From positions 1,574,501 through 1,638,500 of the forward strand of contig NZ_CP073720.1 in assembly GCF_025137375.1 (NCBI RefSeq): DNA of 64,000 nt. Direction: 5' to 3'. How positions within the stretch are numbered: the first letter of the stretch is position 1; the number at the start of each line of letters is the position of its first letter. This DNA is from Dactylosporangium fulvum. GTDB taxonomy: Bacteria; Actinomycetota; Actinomycetes; Mycobacteriales; Micromonosporaceae. Below are positions 10,077-19,704 of this stretch, one piece after another. Below the pieces are notes generated by a model. The model had not been told where the DNA came from, made no database searches, and worked only from the letters and a program-made list of their open reading frames with translations. Position numbers and translations under genes: made by a program.

Positions 10077-11954
10077 ATGACGAGACCGACGCCTGAAGTC
10101 CTCGCCCACCGAGCACATCCGACGCCACCGCCCGCCGCCGCGTCGACCGCGACGCCGGCCACGGTCGCGGCCGAGAAGGTCGCGAAGCCGGTAGCCCGCC
10201 CGGCGGAGGAGCTCCTCACCGGTGCCCAGATCCTGGTGCGCTCGCTCGAGCAGCTCGGCGCGGATGTCGTTTTCGGCATTCCCGGCGGTGCGATCCTTCC
10301 GGCGTACGACCCGCTGTTCGACTCGGAGGCCGTCCGGCACATCCTGGTCCGCCACGAGCAGGGCGCCGGCCACGCGGCGACCGGCTATGCGCAGGCGACC
10401 GGCAAGGTCGGCGTCTGCATGGCCACCTCCGGCCCCGGCGCGACCAACCTGGTCACCCCGATCGCGGACGCCTACATGGACTCCGTCGGCATCGTCGCCA
10501 TCACCGGCCAGGTCGCCTCGGCCTCGATCGGCACCGATGCGTTCCAGGAAGCGGACATCGCCGGCATCACGCTGCCGATCACGAAGCACAACTACCTGGT
10601 CAAGTCGGGCGAGGAGCTGCCCCGGGTCCTGATGGAGGCGTTCCACCTCGCCTCGACCGGCCGGCCCGGCCCGGTCCTCGTCGACATCCCCAAGGACGTG
10701 CTGCAGAAGCAGACGACGTTCAAGTGGCCGCCGACCATGGAGCTGCCCGGGTACCATCCGACGCTGCACCCGCACGGCAAGCAGATCCGCGAGGCGGCAC
10801 GCCTGATCACCAACGCCAAGCGCCCGGTCCTCTACGTCGGCGGCGGCGTGATCAAGGCCGGCGCCTCCGAGGTGCTGCGGAAACTGGCCGAGCTCACCGG
10901 CGCCCCGGTCGTCACCACGCTGATGGCGCGCGGTGCGTTCCCCGACTCCCACCCGCAGCACATGGGCATGCCCGGCATGCACGGCGCGGTCGGGGCGGTC
11001 TACGCGCTGCAGAAGGCCGACCTGCTGATCGCCCTCGGCGCGCGGTTCGACGACCGCGTCACCGGCGAACTGTCCACGTTCGCGCCGAACGCGCAGATCA
11101 TCCACGCCGACATCGATCCGGCCGAGATCGGCAAGAACCGCGTCGCCGACGTGCCGATCGTCGGTGACGCGAAACACGTCATCGAGGAGCTGGTCTCCGC
11201 GGTGGCCACCGAGCACAACGCCGGGCGCAAGGCCAACCTGACCGACTGGTGGGCGACGCTCGACGACATCCGCGACCGGTACCCGCTGGGCTACGAGGAG
11301 CCGTCCGACGGGACGCTCTCCCCGCAGTACGTCATCGAGCGCATCGGCGCGATCGTCGGGCCCGACGCGATCTACACGGCGGGTGTCGGCCAGCACCAGA
11401 TGTGGGCCGCGCAGTTCGTGAAGTACGAGCACCCGGCCACCTGGCTCAACTCCGGCGGCCTGGGCACGATGGGCTACGCGGTCCCGGCGGCGATGGGCGC
11501 CAAGGTCGGCATGCCGGACAAGACGGTCTGGGCGATCGACGGCGACGGCTGCTTCCAGATGACCAACCAGGAGCTGGCCACCTGCGCCCTGGAGGGCATC
11601 CCGATCAAGGTCGCCGTCATCAACAACGGCAACCTCGGCATGGTCCGCCAATGGCAGACCCTGTTCTACGACGAGCGGTACTCCAACACCGAGCTCGGCA
11701 CCCACAAGCACCGGATCCCCGACTTCGTGAAGCTGGCCGACGCGCTCGGCTGCGTCGGCCTGCGCTGCGAGAACAAGCAGGACGTCGACGCCACGATCGA
11801 GGCCGCGATGCGGGTGACCGACCAGCCGGTCGTCGTCGACTTCGTGGTCGGCAAGGACGCCATGGTGTGGCCGATGGTCGCCGCCGGCACGAGCAACGAC
11901 GAGATCATGTTCGCGCGCGGCGTCGCGCCCACGTTCGACAAGGACGACGTCTGA
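10077..11954 (+). CDS. ilvB: Acetolactate synthase, large (catalytic) subunit
   Basis: A 625-residue thiamine-diphosphate enzyme making acetolactate (valine, leucine) and acetohydroxybutyrate (isoleucine). The ThDP-activating glutamate is Glu94 in [19 protein letters not shown]; the metal/ThDP motif is [18 protein letters not shown]...[21 protein letters not shown] and [10 protein letters not shown] are family signatures. The first 45 residues are an Ala/Pro/Thr-rich extension common in actinomycetes. I take ATG 10077; an in-frame GTG at 10065 is the alternative. First gene of ilvB-ilvN-ilvC, with one base before ilvN. Regulated by the attenuator at 9965-10026. Confidence 0.97.
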   Translation: MTRPTPEVLAHRAHPTPPPAAASTATPATVAAEKVAKPVARPAEELLTGAQILVRSLEQLGADVVFGIPGGAILPAYDPLFDSEAVRHILVRHEQGAGHAATGYAQATGKVGVCMATSGPGATNLVTPIADAYMDSVGIVAITGQVASASIGTDAFQEADIAGITLPITKHNYLVKSGEELPRVLMEAFHLASTGRPGPVLVDIPKDVLQKQTTFKWPPTMELPGYHPTLHPHGKQIREAARLITNAKRPVLYVGGGVIKAGASEVLRKLAELTGAPVVTTLMARGAFPDSHPQHMGMPGMHGAVGAVYALQKADLLIALGARFDDRVTGELSTFAPNAQIIHADIDPAEIGKNRVADVPIVGDAKHVIEELVSAVATEHNAGRKANLTDWWATLDDIRDRYPLGYEEPSDGTLSPQYVIERIGAIVGPDAIYTAGVGQHQMWAAQFVKYEHPATWLNSGGLGTMGYAVPAAMGAKVGMPDKTVWAIDGDGCFQMTNQELATCALEGIPIKVAVINNGNLGMVRQWQTLFYDERYSNTELGTHKHRIPDFVKLADALGCVGLRCENKQDVDATIEAAMRVTDQPVVVDFVVGKDAMVWPMVAAGTSNDEIMFARGVAPTFDKDDV

Positions 11955-11955
11955 G

Positions 11956-12474
11956 ATGACTAAGCACACCCTTTCCGTTCTGGTCGAGAACAAGCCCGGC
12001 ATCCTGGCCCGTGTCGCCGGGCTGTTCGCCCGGCGCGGCTTCAACATCGACTCCCTGGCCGTCGGCGAGACCGAGCACCCCGAGGTCTCCCGGATGACGA
12101 TCGTGGTCAACGCGGAGGACTCTCCGCTGGAACAGGTCACCAAGCAGCTCAACAAGCTGGTGCAGGTCCTGAAGATCGTCGAACTCGACGCCAACGCGAG
12201 CGTGCAGCGCGAGCTGCTGCTGGTGAAGGTGCGCGCGGAGCGTCCGGTCCGCTCGCAGGTCCTCGAGACCGTGCAGCTGTTCCGGGCCCGCGTGGTCGAC
12301 GTCTCGCCGGACGCACTTACGATCGAGGCGACGGGGACGTCGGAGAAGCTGGACGCGCTGCTTCGTGATCTGGAGCCGTTCGGTATCAAGGAAATGGTCC
12401 AGTCCGGCGTCGTGGCCATCGGCCGCGGTTCCCGCTCCATCACGACCGGCCCGGCGCTTCGCGCCGCCTCTTAG
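11956..12474 (+). CDS. ilvN: Acetolactate synthase, small (regulatory) subunit
   Basis: A 172-residue regulatory partner of IlvB that increases its activity and confers valine feedback inhibition. The N-terminal ACT domain is clear: HTLSVLVENKPGILARVAGLFARRGFNIDSLAVG, with the second ACT-like half (LLLVKVRAERPVRSQVLETVQLFRARVVDVS) from about residue 80. The ATG lies one base after the ilvB stop, so translation is coupled. Length is as expected for the family. Confidence 0.97.
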   Translation: MTKHTLSVLVENKPGILARVAGLFARRGFNIDSLAVGETEHPEVSRMTIVVNAEDSPLEQVTKQLNKLVQVLKIVELDANASVQRELLLVKVRAERPVRSQVLETVQLFRARVVDVSPDALTIEATGTSEKLDALLRDLEPFGIKEMVQSGVVAIGRGSRSITTGPALRAAS

Positions 12475-13509
<1,035 letters not shown>

Positions 13510-13520
13510 CGCCTGACCAA

Positions 13521-13550
13521 AAGAGGCCCCCGCCACGGCGGGGGCCTCTT
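13521..13550. terminator. Terminator of the ilvBNC operon
   Basis: AAGAGGCCCCCG (13521-13532) and CGGGGGCCTCTT (13539-13550) form a perfect 12-bp stem with a 6-base loop and a T-rich 3' end (TCTTTGCTT). The A-rich 5' side would also allow termination from the opposite direction. Confidence 0.9.
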
Positions 13551-13591
13551 TGCTTGACTCTCCTGTCACTGGAGACTCCACGCTCGTAGAC

Positions 13592-14026
13592 ATGACGACG
13601 AACCTGACGCCTGACGAGAAGCGCGAACTCTTCGGAGACTTCGACCCCGACCAGCACGCCGAGGAGGCGGAGCAGCGGTGGGGCCAGACCGAGGCGTACC
13701 GGCAGTCCGCGCAGCGGACCTCGAAGTACACGAAACAGGACTGGGAACGCATCAAGGCGGAGGCCGCGGCGAACACCGAGGCCCTCGCGGCGGCGTTCAC
13801 CGCCGGCGTCCCGGCCGGCGACCCGCGGGCCGCGGATCTCGCCGAGGAGCACCGGCAGCACATCAGCCGGTGGTTCTACGACTGCTCGTACGAGATCCAC
13901 CGCGGCCTCGGTGACATGTACGTCGCCGACCCGCGGTTCACCGCCAACTACGACACGTCCCACCCCGGCCTGGCGCAGTACATCCGCGACGCGATCCACG
14001 CCAACGCGGACCGCGCCCGATCGTAG
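13592..14026 (+). CDS. Stand-alone TipAS (antibiotic-recognition) domain protein
   Basis: A 144-residue protein matching the TipAS effector-binding domain: LTPDEKRELFGDFDPDQHAEEAEQRWG, QTEAYRQSAQRT..YTKQDWERIKAE, and C-terminal SRWFYDCSYEIHRGLGDMYVADPRFTANYD. In TipAL-type regulators this globin-like domain binds thiopeptide antibiotics and follows a MerR DNA-binding domain. Here no helix-turn-helix precedes it, so it resembles the free TipAS product that sequesters drug. ATG 13592 matches the conserved beginning of the domain; an in-frame TTG at 13550 is the upstream limit. No strong ribosome site is visible. It sits alone between two hairpins. Confidence 0.85.
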   Translation: MTTNLTPDEKRELFGDFDPDQHAEEAEQRWGQTEAYRQSAQRTSKYTKQDWERIKAEAAANTEALAAAFTAGVPAGDPRAADLAEEHRQHISRWFYDCSYEIHRGLGDMYVADPRFTANYDTSHPGLAQYIRDAIHANADRARS

Positions 14027-14040
14027 GACCGGGCACGAGC

Positions 14041-14078
14041 ACGGTCCCGGACGTGGGGGAGTCCACGTCCGGGACCGT
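14041..14078. terminator. 16-bp perfect hairpin after the TipAS gene
   Basis: ACGGTCCCGGACGTGG (14041-14056) and CCACGTCCGGGACCGT (14063-14078) are perfect complements around a 6-base loop, 15 bases after the stop. There is no T tract, so it may act as a bidirectional T-less terminator or RNA stabiliser. Confidence 0.65.
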
Positions 14079-14136
14079 CCCGGTTGGTCAGAGGAGGCCT
14101 GGTCGGGGTCCGGCAGGGATCGACACAAACGGGTGT

Positions 14137-14152
14137 TGTGATCGCGCTCACG
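14137..14152. promoter_or_regulatory. CRP-like operator upstream of serA
   Basis: TGTGA-TCGCGC-TCACG matches the CRP/Cmr-type consensus TGTGA-N6-TCACA at 9 of 10 fixed bases, about 150 bases before the serA start. Actinobacterial CRP proteins use this motif. No promoter could be assigned, so sign of regulation is unknown. Confidence 0.4.
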
Positions 14153-14302
14153 TTGCTGCGGGCAGGGGGTGTCGGAGCCGCGGGCCTACGATCGCGTGGA
14201 GGCCGACCCCCGCCCGGCCCCGTCGCCGTCTCTTGTGCGTGGCGTGCAGTGCCGCGCCCACGCATCGACGCCAGCCGCAGCCTGAGAGCCGAGGACCGCC
14301 GT

Positions 14303-15913
14303 ATGACCCTCCCTCCTGACCGCCCGGTGGTGCTGATCGCCGAGGAGCTGGCCCCGTCCGCCCTCGAAGTGCTCGCCGACGACTACGACGTCCGTCACAT
14401 CGACGGCACCGACCGCCCGGCGCTGCTCAAGGCGCTCGCCGACGCCAGCGCGGTGATCGTGCGAAGCGCCACCCAGATCGACGCCGAGGCCGTCGCCGCC
14501 GCGCCCCGGCTCAGGGTCGTCGCCCGTGCGGGCGTCGGCCTGGACAACGTCGACGTCCCCGCCGCCACCGCCCGTGGTGTCATGGTCGTCAACGCACCCA
14601 CCTCCAACATCGTCTCCGCCGCCGAGCAGGCCGTGGCGCTGCTGCTCGCCGTCGCGCGCAACACCGCGGCCGCGTCGGCCGCGCTCAAGGCCGGCGAGTG
14701 GAAGCGGTCGAAGTACACCGGCGTCGAGCTGTCCGGCAAGGTCGTCGGCGTCATCGGCCTGGGCCGCATCGGCGTGCTGTTCGCCCAGCGGATGGCCGCG
14801 TTCGGCGTCCGGCTGGTCGCCTACGACCCCTATATCCAGCCCGCGCGCGCCGCCGCGCTGGGCGTGCGGCTGCTCGGCCTCGACGAACTGCTGCGGGAGA
14901 GCGACTTCATCTCCATCCACCTGCCGAAGACCCCGGAGACGGTGGGGCTCATCGGCACCCGCGAGCTCCAACTGGTCAAGCCCGGCGTCCGGATCATCAA
15001 CGCGGCCCGCGGCGGCCTGATCGACGAGCAGGCCCTCGCCGACGCGATCGCCGACGGCCGGGTCGCCGGCGCCGGCATCGACGTATTCGCCAAAGAGCCG
15101 TGCGTCGCGTCGCCGCTGTTCGCGTTCGACAACGTGGTCGCCACGCCGCACCTGGGCGCGTCCACCCACGAGGCGCAGGACAAGGCGGGCCTGGCCGTGG
15201 CGCGCAGCGTCAAGCTGGCCCTCGACGGCGAGTTCGTCCCCGATGCGGTGAATGTCCAGGTCGGCGGCGTTGTCGCGGAAGAGGTACGGCCCCTGCTGCC
15301 CTTGGCGGAGAAGCTCGGCCGGGTGTTCACCGCGGTCGCCGGCGGGGTCGCCTCCTCGGTCACCGTCGAGGTGCACGGCGAGGTGGCGACGCACGACGTG
15401 TCGGTGCTCAAACTCGCCGCCGCCAAGGGGCTCTTCAGCGGCGTCGTCGCCGAACAGGTCACCTACGTCAACGCGCCGCACCTGGCGGCCGACCGGGGCG
15501 TCGAGGTGGCCCTCGCGGTGTTCGCCGAGTCGACCGATCACACAAATCTGGTGACCGTGCGTGGAGCGCTTCCGGACGGCCGGGTAGCCTCGGTGTCCGG
15601 CACCTACGTCGCCGGCCCGCGCGAGGCCCTGAAGCTGACCGACATCGACGGCTTCAGCCTCGAGCTCGGCGCCGAGGGGGTGCTGTTGTTCTTCCGATAT
15701 GTCGACCGCCCCGGCGTCGTCGGCACCGTCGGGTCGATACTGGGAACAGCGGGGGTCAACATCGCGGCGATGCAGGTCGCCCGGCGCGAGGCCGGCGGCG
15801 AGGCGCTCATGACGCTGACCGTCGACAACGCGGTCGGGGCGGACCTGCTCAACGAGGCGCAGCAGGCGATCGGCGCCACGGCGGCGAGCACGGTGGACCT
15901 GTCCGGCGAATAG
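14303..15913 (+). CDS. serA: D-3-phosphoglycerate dehydrogenase
   Basis: A 536-residue enzyme committing 3-phosphoglycerate to serine synthesis. Long (type 1) actinobacterial form: catalytic and NAD-binding domains with [20 protein letters not shown], Arg in [13 protein letters not shown], Glu in [12 protein letters not shown] and His in [12 protein letters not shown], then an intervening domain (about 320-450) and a C-terminal ACT domain ([32 protein letters not shown]) that senses serine in relatives. ATG 14303 gives the canonical N-terminus. Frame stays open upstream but has no homology. Followed by a terminator at 15931-15970; monocistronic. A CRP-like site lies upstream. Confidence 0.97.
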   Translation: MTLPPDRPVVLIAEELAPSALEVLADDYDVRHIDGTDRPALLKALADASAVIVRSATQIDAEAVAAAPRLRVVARAGVGLDNVDVPAATARGVMVVNAPTSNIVSAAEQAVALLLAVARNTAAASAALKAGEWKRSKYTGVELSGKVVGVIGLGRIGVLFAQRMAAFGVRLVAYDPYIQPARAAALGVRLLGLDELLRESDFISIHLPKTPETVGLIGTRELQLVKPGVRIINAARGGLIDEQALADAIADGRVAGAGIDVFAKEPCVASPLFAFDNVVATPHLGASTHEAQDKAGLAVARSVKLALDGEFVPDAVNVQVGGVVAEEVRPLLPLAEKLGRVFTAVAGGVASSVTVEVHGEVATHDVSVLKLAAAKGLFSGVVAEQVTYVNAPHLAADRGVEVALAVFAESTDHTNLVTVRGALPDGRVASVSGTYVAGPREALKLTDIDGFSLELGAEGVLLFFRYVDRPGVVGTVGSILGTAGVNIAAMQVARREAGGEALMTLTVDNAVGADLLNEAQQAIGATAASTVDLSGE

Positions 15914-15930
15914 CAGACGTTCCTCTCAAA

Positions 15931-15970
15931 GAGGGCGGGGGGCGTGGCGGCGCTCCCCGCCCTCGCTTTT
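15931..15970 (+). terminator. Terminator after serA
   Basis: GAGGGCGGGGGGCG (15931-15944) pairs with CGCTCCCCGCCCTC (15951-15964) with a single mismatch, followed by GCTTTT. Confidence 0.85.
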
Positions 15971-15990
15971 GTGGTATTTCCTGGATCGTG

Positions 15991-16002
15991 GGACGGCCGT
16001 CC
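15991..16002. promoter_or_regulatory. Palindrome upstream of leuB, possible operator
   Basis: GGACGGCCGTCC is a perfect 12-base palindrome, extended by near-matching CGTG/CACG flanks, 50 bases before the leuB start. Position fits an operator, but no regulator is identified. Confidence 0.35.
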
Positions 16003-16052
16003 ACGAGGTAGGACAAGCGCGTACCGTTATCGGGTCTGAGGAAAGGGGCGCA

Positions 16053-17084
16053 GTGGTGGCGAAGATCGCGGTCGTGGCCGGCGACGGCATCGGGACGGAA
16101 GTGGTGGCGCAGGCGCTGAAGGTGCTGCGTGTCGTCCTGCCGGATGTCGAGACGAACGACTACGACCTGGGCGCCGCCCGCTACAACCGCACCGGCGAGG
16201 TGCTCCCCGACAGCGTGCTGGAGGAGCTGCGCGGCCACGACGCCATCCTGCTGGGTGCCGTCGGCGACCCGAGCGTCCCGCCGGGTGTCCTGGAGCGCGG
16301 CCTGCTGCTGAAGCTGCGGTTCGACTTCGACCAGTACGTGAACCTTCGCCCCTCCCGGCTGTGGCCGGGCACGACCAGCCCGCTCGCCGGCGTGAAGCCC
16401 GGCGAGATCGACCTCGTCGTCGTCCGGGAAGGCACCGAGGGCCTCTACGTCGGCGCCGGTGGCAACCTGCACCCCGGCACGCCCGCCGAGGTCGCCACCG
16501 AGGAGAGCCTCAACACCCGCCACGGCGTCGAGCGGGTCATCCGCGACGCCTTCGCCCGTGCCCAGAAGCGCGAGCGGGGCAAGGTGACGCTGGTGCACAA
16601 GACCAACGTCCTCACGCACGCCGGTGGCCTGTGGGCGCGGGCCTTCAACGCGGTCAAGGCCGAGTTCCCGGACATCGAGACCGAATACCAGCACGTCGAC
16701 GCGGCCGCCATGTTCCTGGTGACCAACCCGCAGCGCTACGACGTGGTCGTCACCGACAACCTCTTCGGTGACATCCTCACCGACATCGCCGCCGCGGTCA
16801 CCGGCGGCATCGGGCTCGCCGCCAGCGGTTCGATCAACCCGGAGCGGGCGTTCCCGTCGATGTTCGAGCCCGTGCACGGCTCGGCGCCGGACATCGCTGG
16901 CAAGGGCGTCGCCGACCCGTCGGCCGCCGTGCTCTCCGCCGCGCTGCTGCTCGACCACCTCGGTCACCCCGAGGCCGCCGCGCGGGTCTCCGAGGCCGTC
17001 GGCGCCGAGGTGGCGGCACGGACCCCTGGGTCCGCGCTGTCGACCGAGGCGATCGGTGACCGTCTGGCCGCCGCGGTGGCGTGA
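16053..17084 (+). CDS. leuB: 3-isopropylmalate dehydrogenase
   Basis: A 343-residue NAD-dependent oxidative decarboxylase of leucine synthesis. In organisms using citramalate, LeuB also processes erythro-3-methylmalate toward isoleucine, which fits cimA downstream. Motifs: [66 protein letters not shown] and [15 protein letters not shown]. Start placed at GTG 16053 behind AGGAAAGGGG; GTG 16056 is equally possible. Separate from leuC-leuD, which lie 27 kb away. Confidence 0.97.
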   Translation: MVAKIAVVAGDGIGTEVVAQALKVLRVVLPDVETNDYDLGAARYNRTGEVLPDSVLEELRGHDAILLGAVGDPSVPPGVLERGLLLKLRFDFDQYVNLRPSRLWPGTTSPLAGVKPGEIDLVVVREGTEGLYVGAGGNLHPGTPAEVATEESLNTRHGVERVIRDAFARAQKRERGKVTLVHKTNVLTHAGGLWARAFNAVKAEFPDIETEYQHVDAAAMFLVTNPQRYDVVVTDNLFGDILTDIAAAVTGGIGLAASGSINPERAFPSMFEPVHGSAPDIAGKGVADPSAAVLSAALLLDHLGHPEAAARVSEAVGAEVAARTPGSALSTEAIGDRLAAAVA

Positions 17085-17087
17085 GCC

Positions 17088-17133
17088 CATTTTCCGGCAG
17101 GCGTCCGCGGCACCGCGGGCGCGGCCGGAAATG
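17088..17133. terminator. Hairpin between leuB and ilvE
   Basis: CATTTTCCGGC (17088-17098) pairs with GCCGGAAATG (17124-17133) with one bulged base, and an inner CGCGG/CCGCG stem extends it. It follows the leuB stop by 3 bases; the T tract is weak. Confidence 0.55.
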
Positions 17134-17237
17134 TCCGCTATTCCGCGCGCTGGCTGCGATTGAACGTCCGTTCGGGTAAGTTGCAGGCACGGCGCGTAGA
17201 CTTCGCGTGCCGAGATTCTGGTGTAGTGGAGGCACCT

Positions 17238-18335
17238 ATGAACGGCGGTGAAACTCTCGACTTCGAGATCCGTCCGCACTTGTCGCCGGTAGCCGCCGCG
17301 GAGCGGTCCGCGCTGATGGCCAACCCCGGCTTCGGGCGGATCTTCACCGACCACATGGTCACCGTGCGGTATGCCGAGGGCAAGGGCTGGTATGACGCCC
17401 GCGTCGAGCCGCGCGCGCCGATCCCGATGGACCCGGCGACCGCCGTGCTGCACTACGCGCAAGAGGTCTTCGAGGGTCTCAAGGCCTATCGGACCGTCGA
17501 CGGCGGGGTCACGCTGTTCCGCCCCGACGCCAACGCCGCCCGCTTCCATGCCTCGGCGCAGCGGCTGGCCATGGCTCCGGTGCCCGAGCGGCTCTTCCTC
17601 GACGCGCTCGAGGCGCTCATCCGCGTCGACCGCGAGTGGGTGCCCAGCGATCCGGAGGGCAGCCTCTACCTGCGCCCGTTCCAGTACGCGAGCGAGGCGT
17701 TCCTCGGCGTCAAGCCCTCCTCGGAATACCTCTTCCTGATCATCGCGTCGCCGGTCGGCAGCTACTTCAAGGGTGGCGTGAAGCCCGTCAACGTCTGGGT
17801 GTCTCGCGACTACACGCGGGCCGCCACCGGCGGCACCGGCGCGGCGAAGTGCGGCGGCAACTACGCCGCCAGCCTCATCGCCCAGGCCGAGGCGATCGAG
17901 CACGGCTGTGACCAGGTGGTGTTCCTCGACGCTGTCGAGCAGAAGTACGTGGAAGAGCTCGGCGGCATGAACGTCTTCTTCGTCTTCGCCGACGGCTCGA
18001 TCGTCACCCCGCCGCTCACCGGCACGATCCTGCCCGGCATCACCCGCGAGTCGGTGATCCGCCTGGCCCGTGACGGAGGTCTGACGGTTCGCGAGGAACT
18101 GTATTCGTACGAGCAGTGGCGTGCGGACGCGGTGAGCGGCCGGCTGCGCGAGGCGTTCGCCTGCGGGACGGCGGCGGTGATCACTCCGATCGGCGTGGTC
18201 CGCGACCGCGAGGGCGAGTTCACGGTTGCCGACGGCAAGGCCGGCGAGACGACGATGTCGCTGCGTGACACGCTGGTGGGCATCCAGCGGGGCCAGTTCG
18301 ACGACCCGTACGGCTGGGTCCACCGCGTCCTGTGA
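17238..18335 (+). CDS. ilvE: Branched-chain amino acid aminotransferase
   Basis: A 365-residue fold-type IV PLP aminotransferase doing the last step of Val, Leu and Ile synthesis. Motifs: GKGWYDARVEPRAPIPMDPA, HYAQEVFEGLKAYR, RFHASAQRLAMAPVP, and the PLP-lysine region AVEQKYVEELGGMNVFFVF. GTGAAKCGGNYAASL is a family hallmark. I choose ATG 17238 (MNGGETLDFEI) because GTGGAGGC lies 5 bases upstream; the frame extends to 17160 without homology. Ends at the strong hairpin 18344-18375. Confidence 0.97.
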   Translation: MNGGETLDFEIRPHLSPVAAAERSALMANPGFGRIFTDHMVTVRYAEGKGWYDARVEPRAPIPMDPATAVLHYAQEVFEGLKAYRTVDGGVTLFRPDANAARFHASAQRLAMAPVPERLFLDALEALIRVDREWVPSDPEGSLYLRPFQYASEAFLGVKPSSEYLFLIIASPVGSYFKGGVKPVNVWVSRDYTRAATGGTGAAKCGGNYAASLIAQAEAIEHGCDQVVFLDAVEQKYVEELGGMNVFFVFADGSIVTPPLTGTILPGITRESVIRLARDGGLTVREELYSYEQWRADAVSGRLREAFACGTAAVITPIGVVRDREGEFTVADGKAGETTMSLRDTLVGIQRGQFDDPYGWVHRVL

Positions 18336-18343
18336 CCCGGGTT

Positions 18344-18375
18344 GATCCCGGAAGGTCCCACGACCTTCCGGGATC
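18344..18375. terminator. 14-bp hairpin between ilvE and a small convergent gene
   Basis: GATCCCGGAAGGTC (18344-18357) and GACCTTCCGGGATC (18362-18375) are perfect complements around CCAC. It lies between two converging genes and would serve both, although neither side has a T run. Confidence 0.75.
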
Positions 18376-18383
18376 GGCCGCGG

Positions 18384-18653
18384 TCAGGCGGGCCAGCGGC
18401 CCAGATTGGCGTTGCGGCCCAGGGTGGTCCTGTTGACCCGCGGGGCCGGCCGGTCGTAGGCCAGTTGCAACGCCTCCTCGGCCAGTTGCGCGTCCGGACA
18501 GGGCCAGAACGCCTTGCATTCGCAGAAGTTGTCCGGGCGCGGCCGGTGCGCCTCGTGCAGGGCCCGAGCCACCCGCCACAACAGCGGGTCCGCGCACCCC
18601 GACGGAGGGTCGAGCGGTGGCCCGCCCGGGTCGTTCGGAACTCCGTCGGTCAT
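18384..18653 (-). CDS. Small conserved hypothetical protein
   Basis: An 89-residue protein with no assigned function. The central part reads DPLLWRVARALHEAHRPRPDNFCECKAFWPCPDAQLAEEALQLAY when pieced together, with three close cysteines (C-E-C-x6-C) that could bind metal, and a Pro/Gly-rich N-terminus. I recall similar short proteins with this H-R-P-R-P-D and W-P-C-P pattern in related actinomycetes, but I cannot name a family. ATG 18653. Convergent with ilvE. Confidence 0.6.
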   Translation of the reverse strand: MTDGVPNDPGGPPLDPPSGCADPLLWRVARALHEAHRPRPDNFCECKAFWPCPDAQLAEEALQLAYDRPAPRVNRTTLGRNANLGRWPA

Positions 18654-18788
18654 CGTGCCCCCAGGTCCACCGGCATACGTGCTGCGTAACGACCGTTATC
18701 GTCGCGATGCAACCTGGCTGTCCGCAACGTGCACATGCGAGTTACACCGCAACGGTCAGCGCCGTCCATCCGAAAGACCCGGATATGC

Positions 18789-18824
18789 GTACGGGTGCCG
18801 GAGCCGCCACTCCGACACCCGTAC
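18789..18824 (-). terminator. Terminator-like hairpin after ahpD
   Basis: GTACGGGTG-C-CGGAG (18789-18803) pairs with CTCCG-A-CACCCGTAC (18810-18824), 14 pairs with one mismatch and a 6-base loop. On the minus strand a GTCTTTCGG stretch lies just beyond. Confidence 0.65.
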
Positions 18825-18839
18825 AAGAGGAAAGCCCCG

Positions 18840-19370
18840 TTAGCCGAGAGCCGCCTCTGTATCGAGGGTTACCGCCAACGCGTGAACCACCGCGGCGGCG
18901 CGCAACACCTCGTCGACCACTTCGCGGGACACCCCTGCACCGTGAAGTGATCTTTCGTGCGATTCCAGGCACACCCCGCACCCGGTAATCGCGGATACTG
19001 CCACTGACCACAGCTCGGAGTCGACCATGGGGACCCCGGGCGTGGAGGTCACCTGGCGGCGCAGTCGCGCCGGCAGGTGCTGATACGCCTCGTCACCGAT
19101 CAGGTGCTTGGCGCGGAAGTAGACGTTGTGGATCGCCATGCGCGACGCCACCGCCTTGGCCGTCTCGGCGACCTCAGGCTTGAGGTGGTCGTCGGCCTCG
19201 GCCGCGACGGCGCGGAGGACGAGCGCGCTGCGGGTGGTCATCGCGCAGGCGAGCACGGTGCCCCAGAGCTGCTGCTCGGTGAGCAGGTCGCCGGTGAGCA
19301 CGGAGTCGAGGTTCAGTTCGAGGTCCCGCGCATACGGCGGCAGCGCCGCCTTCAGCGCCGAGATCGACAT
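18840..19370 (-). CDS. ahpD: Alkyl hydroperoxide reductase AhpD-type carboxymuconolactone decarboxylase-fold protein
   Basis: A 176-residue protein nearly the length of mycobacterial AhpD and alike throughout. The active site SELWSVAVSAITGCGVCLESHERSL holds Glu119, Cys131, Cys134 and His138, the redox CxxC relay of the family. AhpD reduces AhpC in peroxide defence. ATG 19370 follows GGGAGG. The usual partners ahpC and oxyR are absent from the window, so the peroxiredoxin partner must lie elsewhere or differ. Divergent from the cimA leader region. Confidence 0.9.
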   Translation of the reverse strand: MSISALKAALPPYARDLELNLDSVLTGDLLTEQQLWGTVLACAMTTRSALVLRAVAAEADDHLKPEVAETAKAVASRMAIHNVYFRAKHLIGDEAYQHLPARLRRQVTSTPGVPMVDSELWSVAVSAITGCGVCLESHERSLHGAGVSREVVDEVLRAAAVVHALAVTLDTEAALG

Positions 19371-19525
19371 CGAACGTGCACCTCCCTCACCAACGGTGAC
19401 CGTGGAGCCCGCCTCTCGGCGTTCTCCGAACCTGCTCCAAACCTTGACCGATCCGCGTTACAGCTTCGTGACGAACAGGGTGAATCGTGAAGCAGATCAC
19501 CCGGGTTCTCAAAATCCGGAAACAC

Positions 19526-19555
19526 CTGTCACCCGCGGCGACCGCGTGGCAAGCT
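19526..19555 (+). promoter_or_regulatory. Possible promoter of the cimA leader
   Basis: CTGTCA (19526-19531), an 18-base spacer and CAAGCT (19550-19555) are weak -35/-10 matches, but the -10-like box ends 7 bases before the leader GTG at 19563, the same geometry as at ilvB. Confidence 0.4.
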
Positions 19556-19562
19556 ACCGAAC

Positions 19563-19589
19563 GTGACTCGGCTCATTATTGGCCCCTAG
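19563..19589 (+). CDS. cimA leader peptide (attenuator ORF)
   Basis: An 8-residue ORF starting GTG, read M-T-R-L-I-I-G-P-stop, with consecutive Leu-Ile-Ile codons (CTC ATT ATT). Its stop codon begins a hairpin, TAGCGCGCC, as in the ilvB leader, and a terminator follows. GTG 19563 is the only start-like codon after the in-frame stop at 19488, so the ORF can hardly be longer. The likely role is to sense isoleucine and leucine supply and control read-through into cimA. Confidence 0.75.
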   Translation: MTRLIIGP

Positions 19590-19649
19590 CGCGCCCAGCA
19601 TCTGTCCGCTGGCCGCGCAGACCTCTCGCATTTTGCGAGGGGTCTTTTT
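19589..19649 (+). promoter_or_regulatory. cimA transcription attenuator
   Basis: GCGCGCCCAGC (19589-19599) pairs with GCTGGCCGCGC (19608-19618) with one mismatch, then GACCTCTCGC (19620-19629) pairs with GCGAGGGGTC (19635-19644) around ATTTT, followed by TTTTT (19645-19649). The second hairpin is an intrinsic terminator 55 bases before the cimA ATG. Layout parallels 9965-10026. Confidence 0.85.
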
Positions 19650-19704
19650 GTTGGCCCTACCCCCGCAGAGAGTCGAGAGCGCCAAAGCCAGGAGGAGACA
19701 AACC

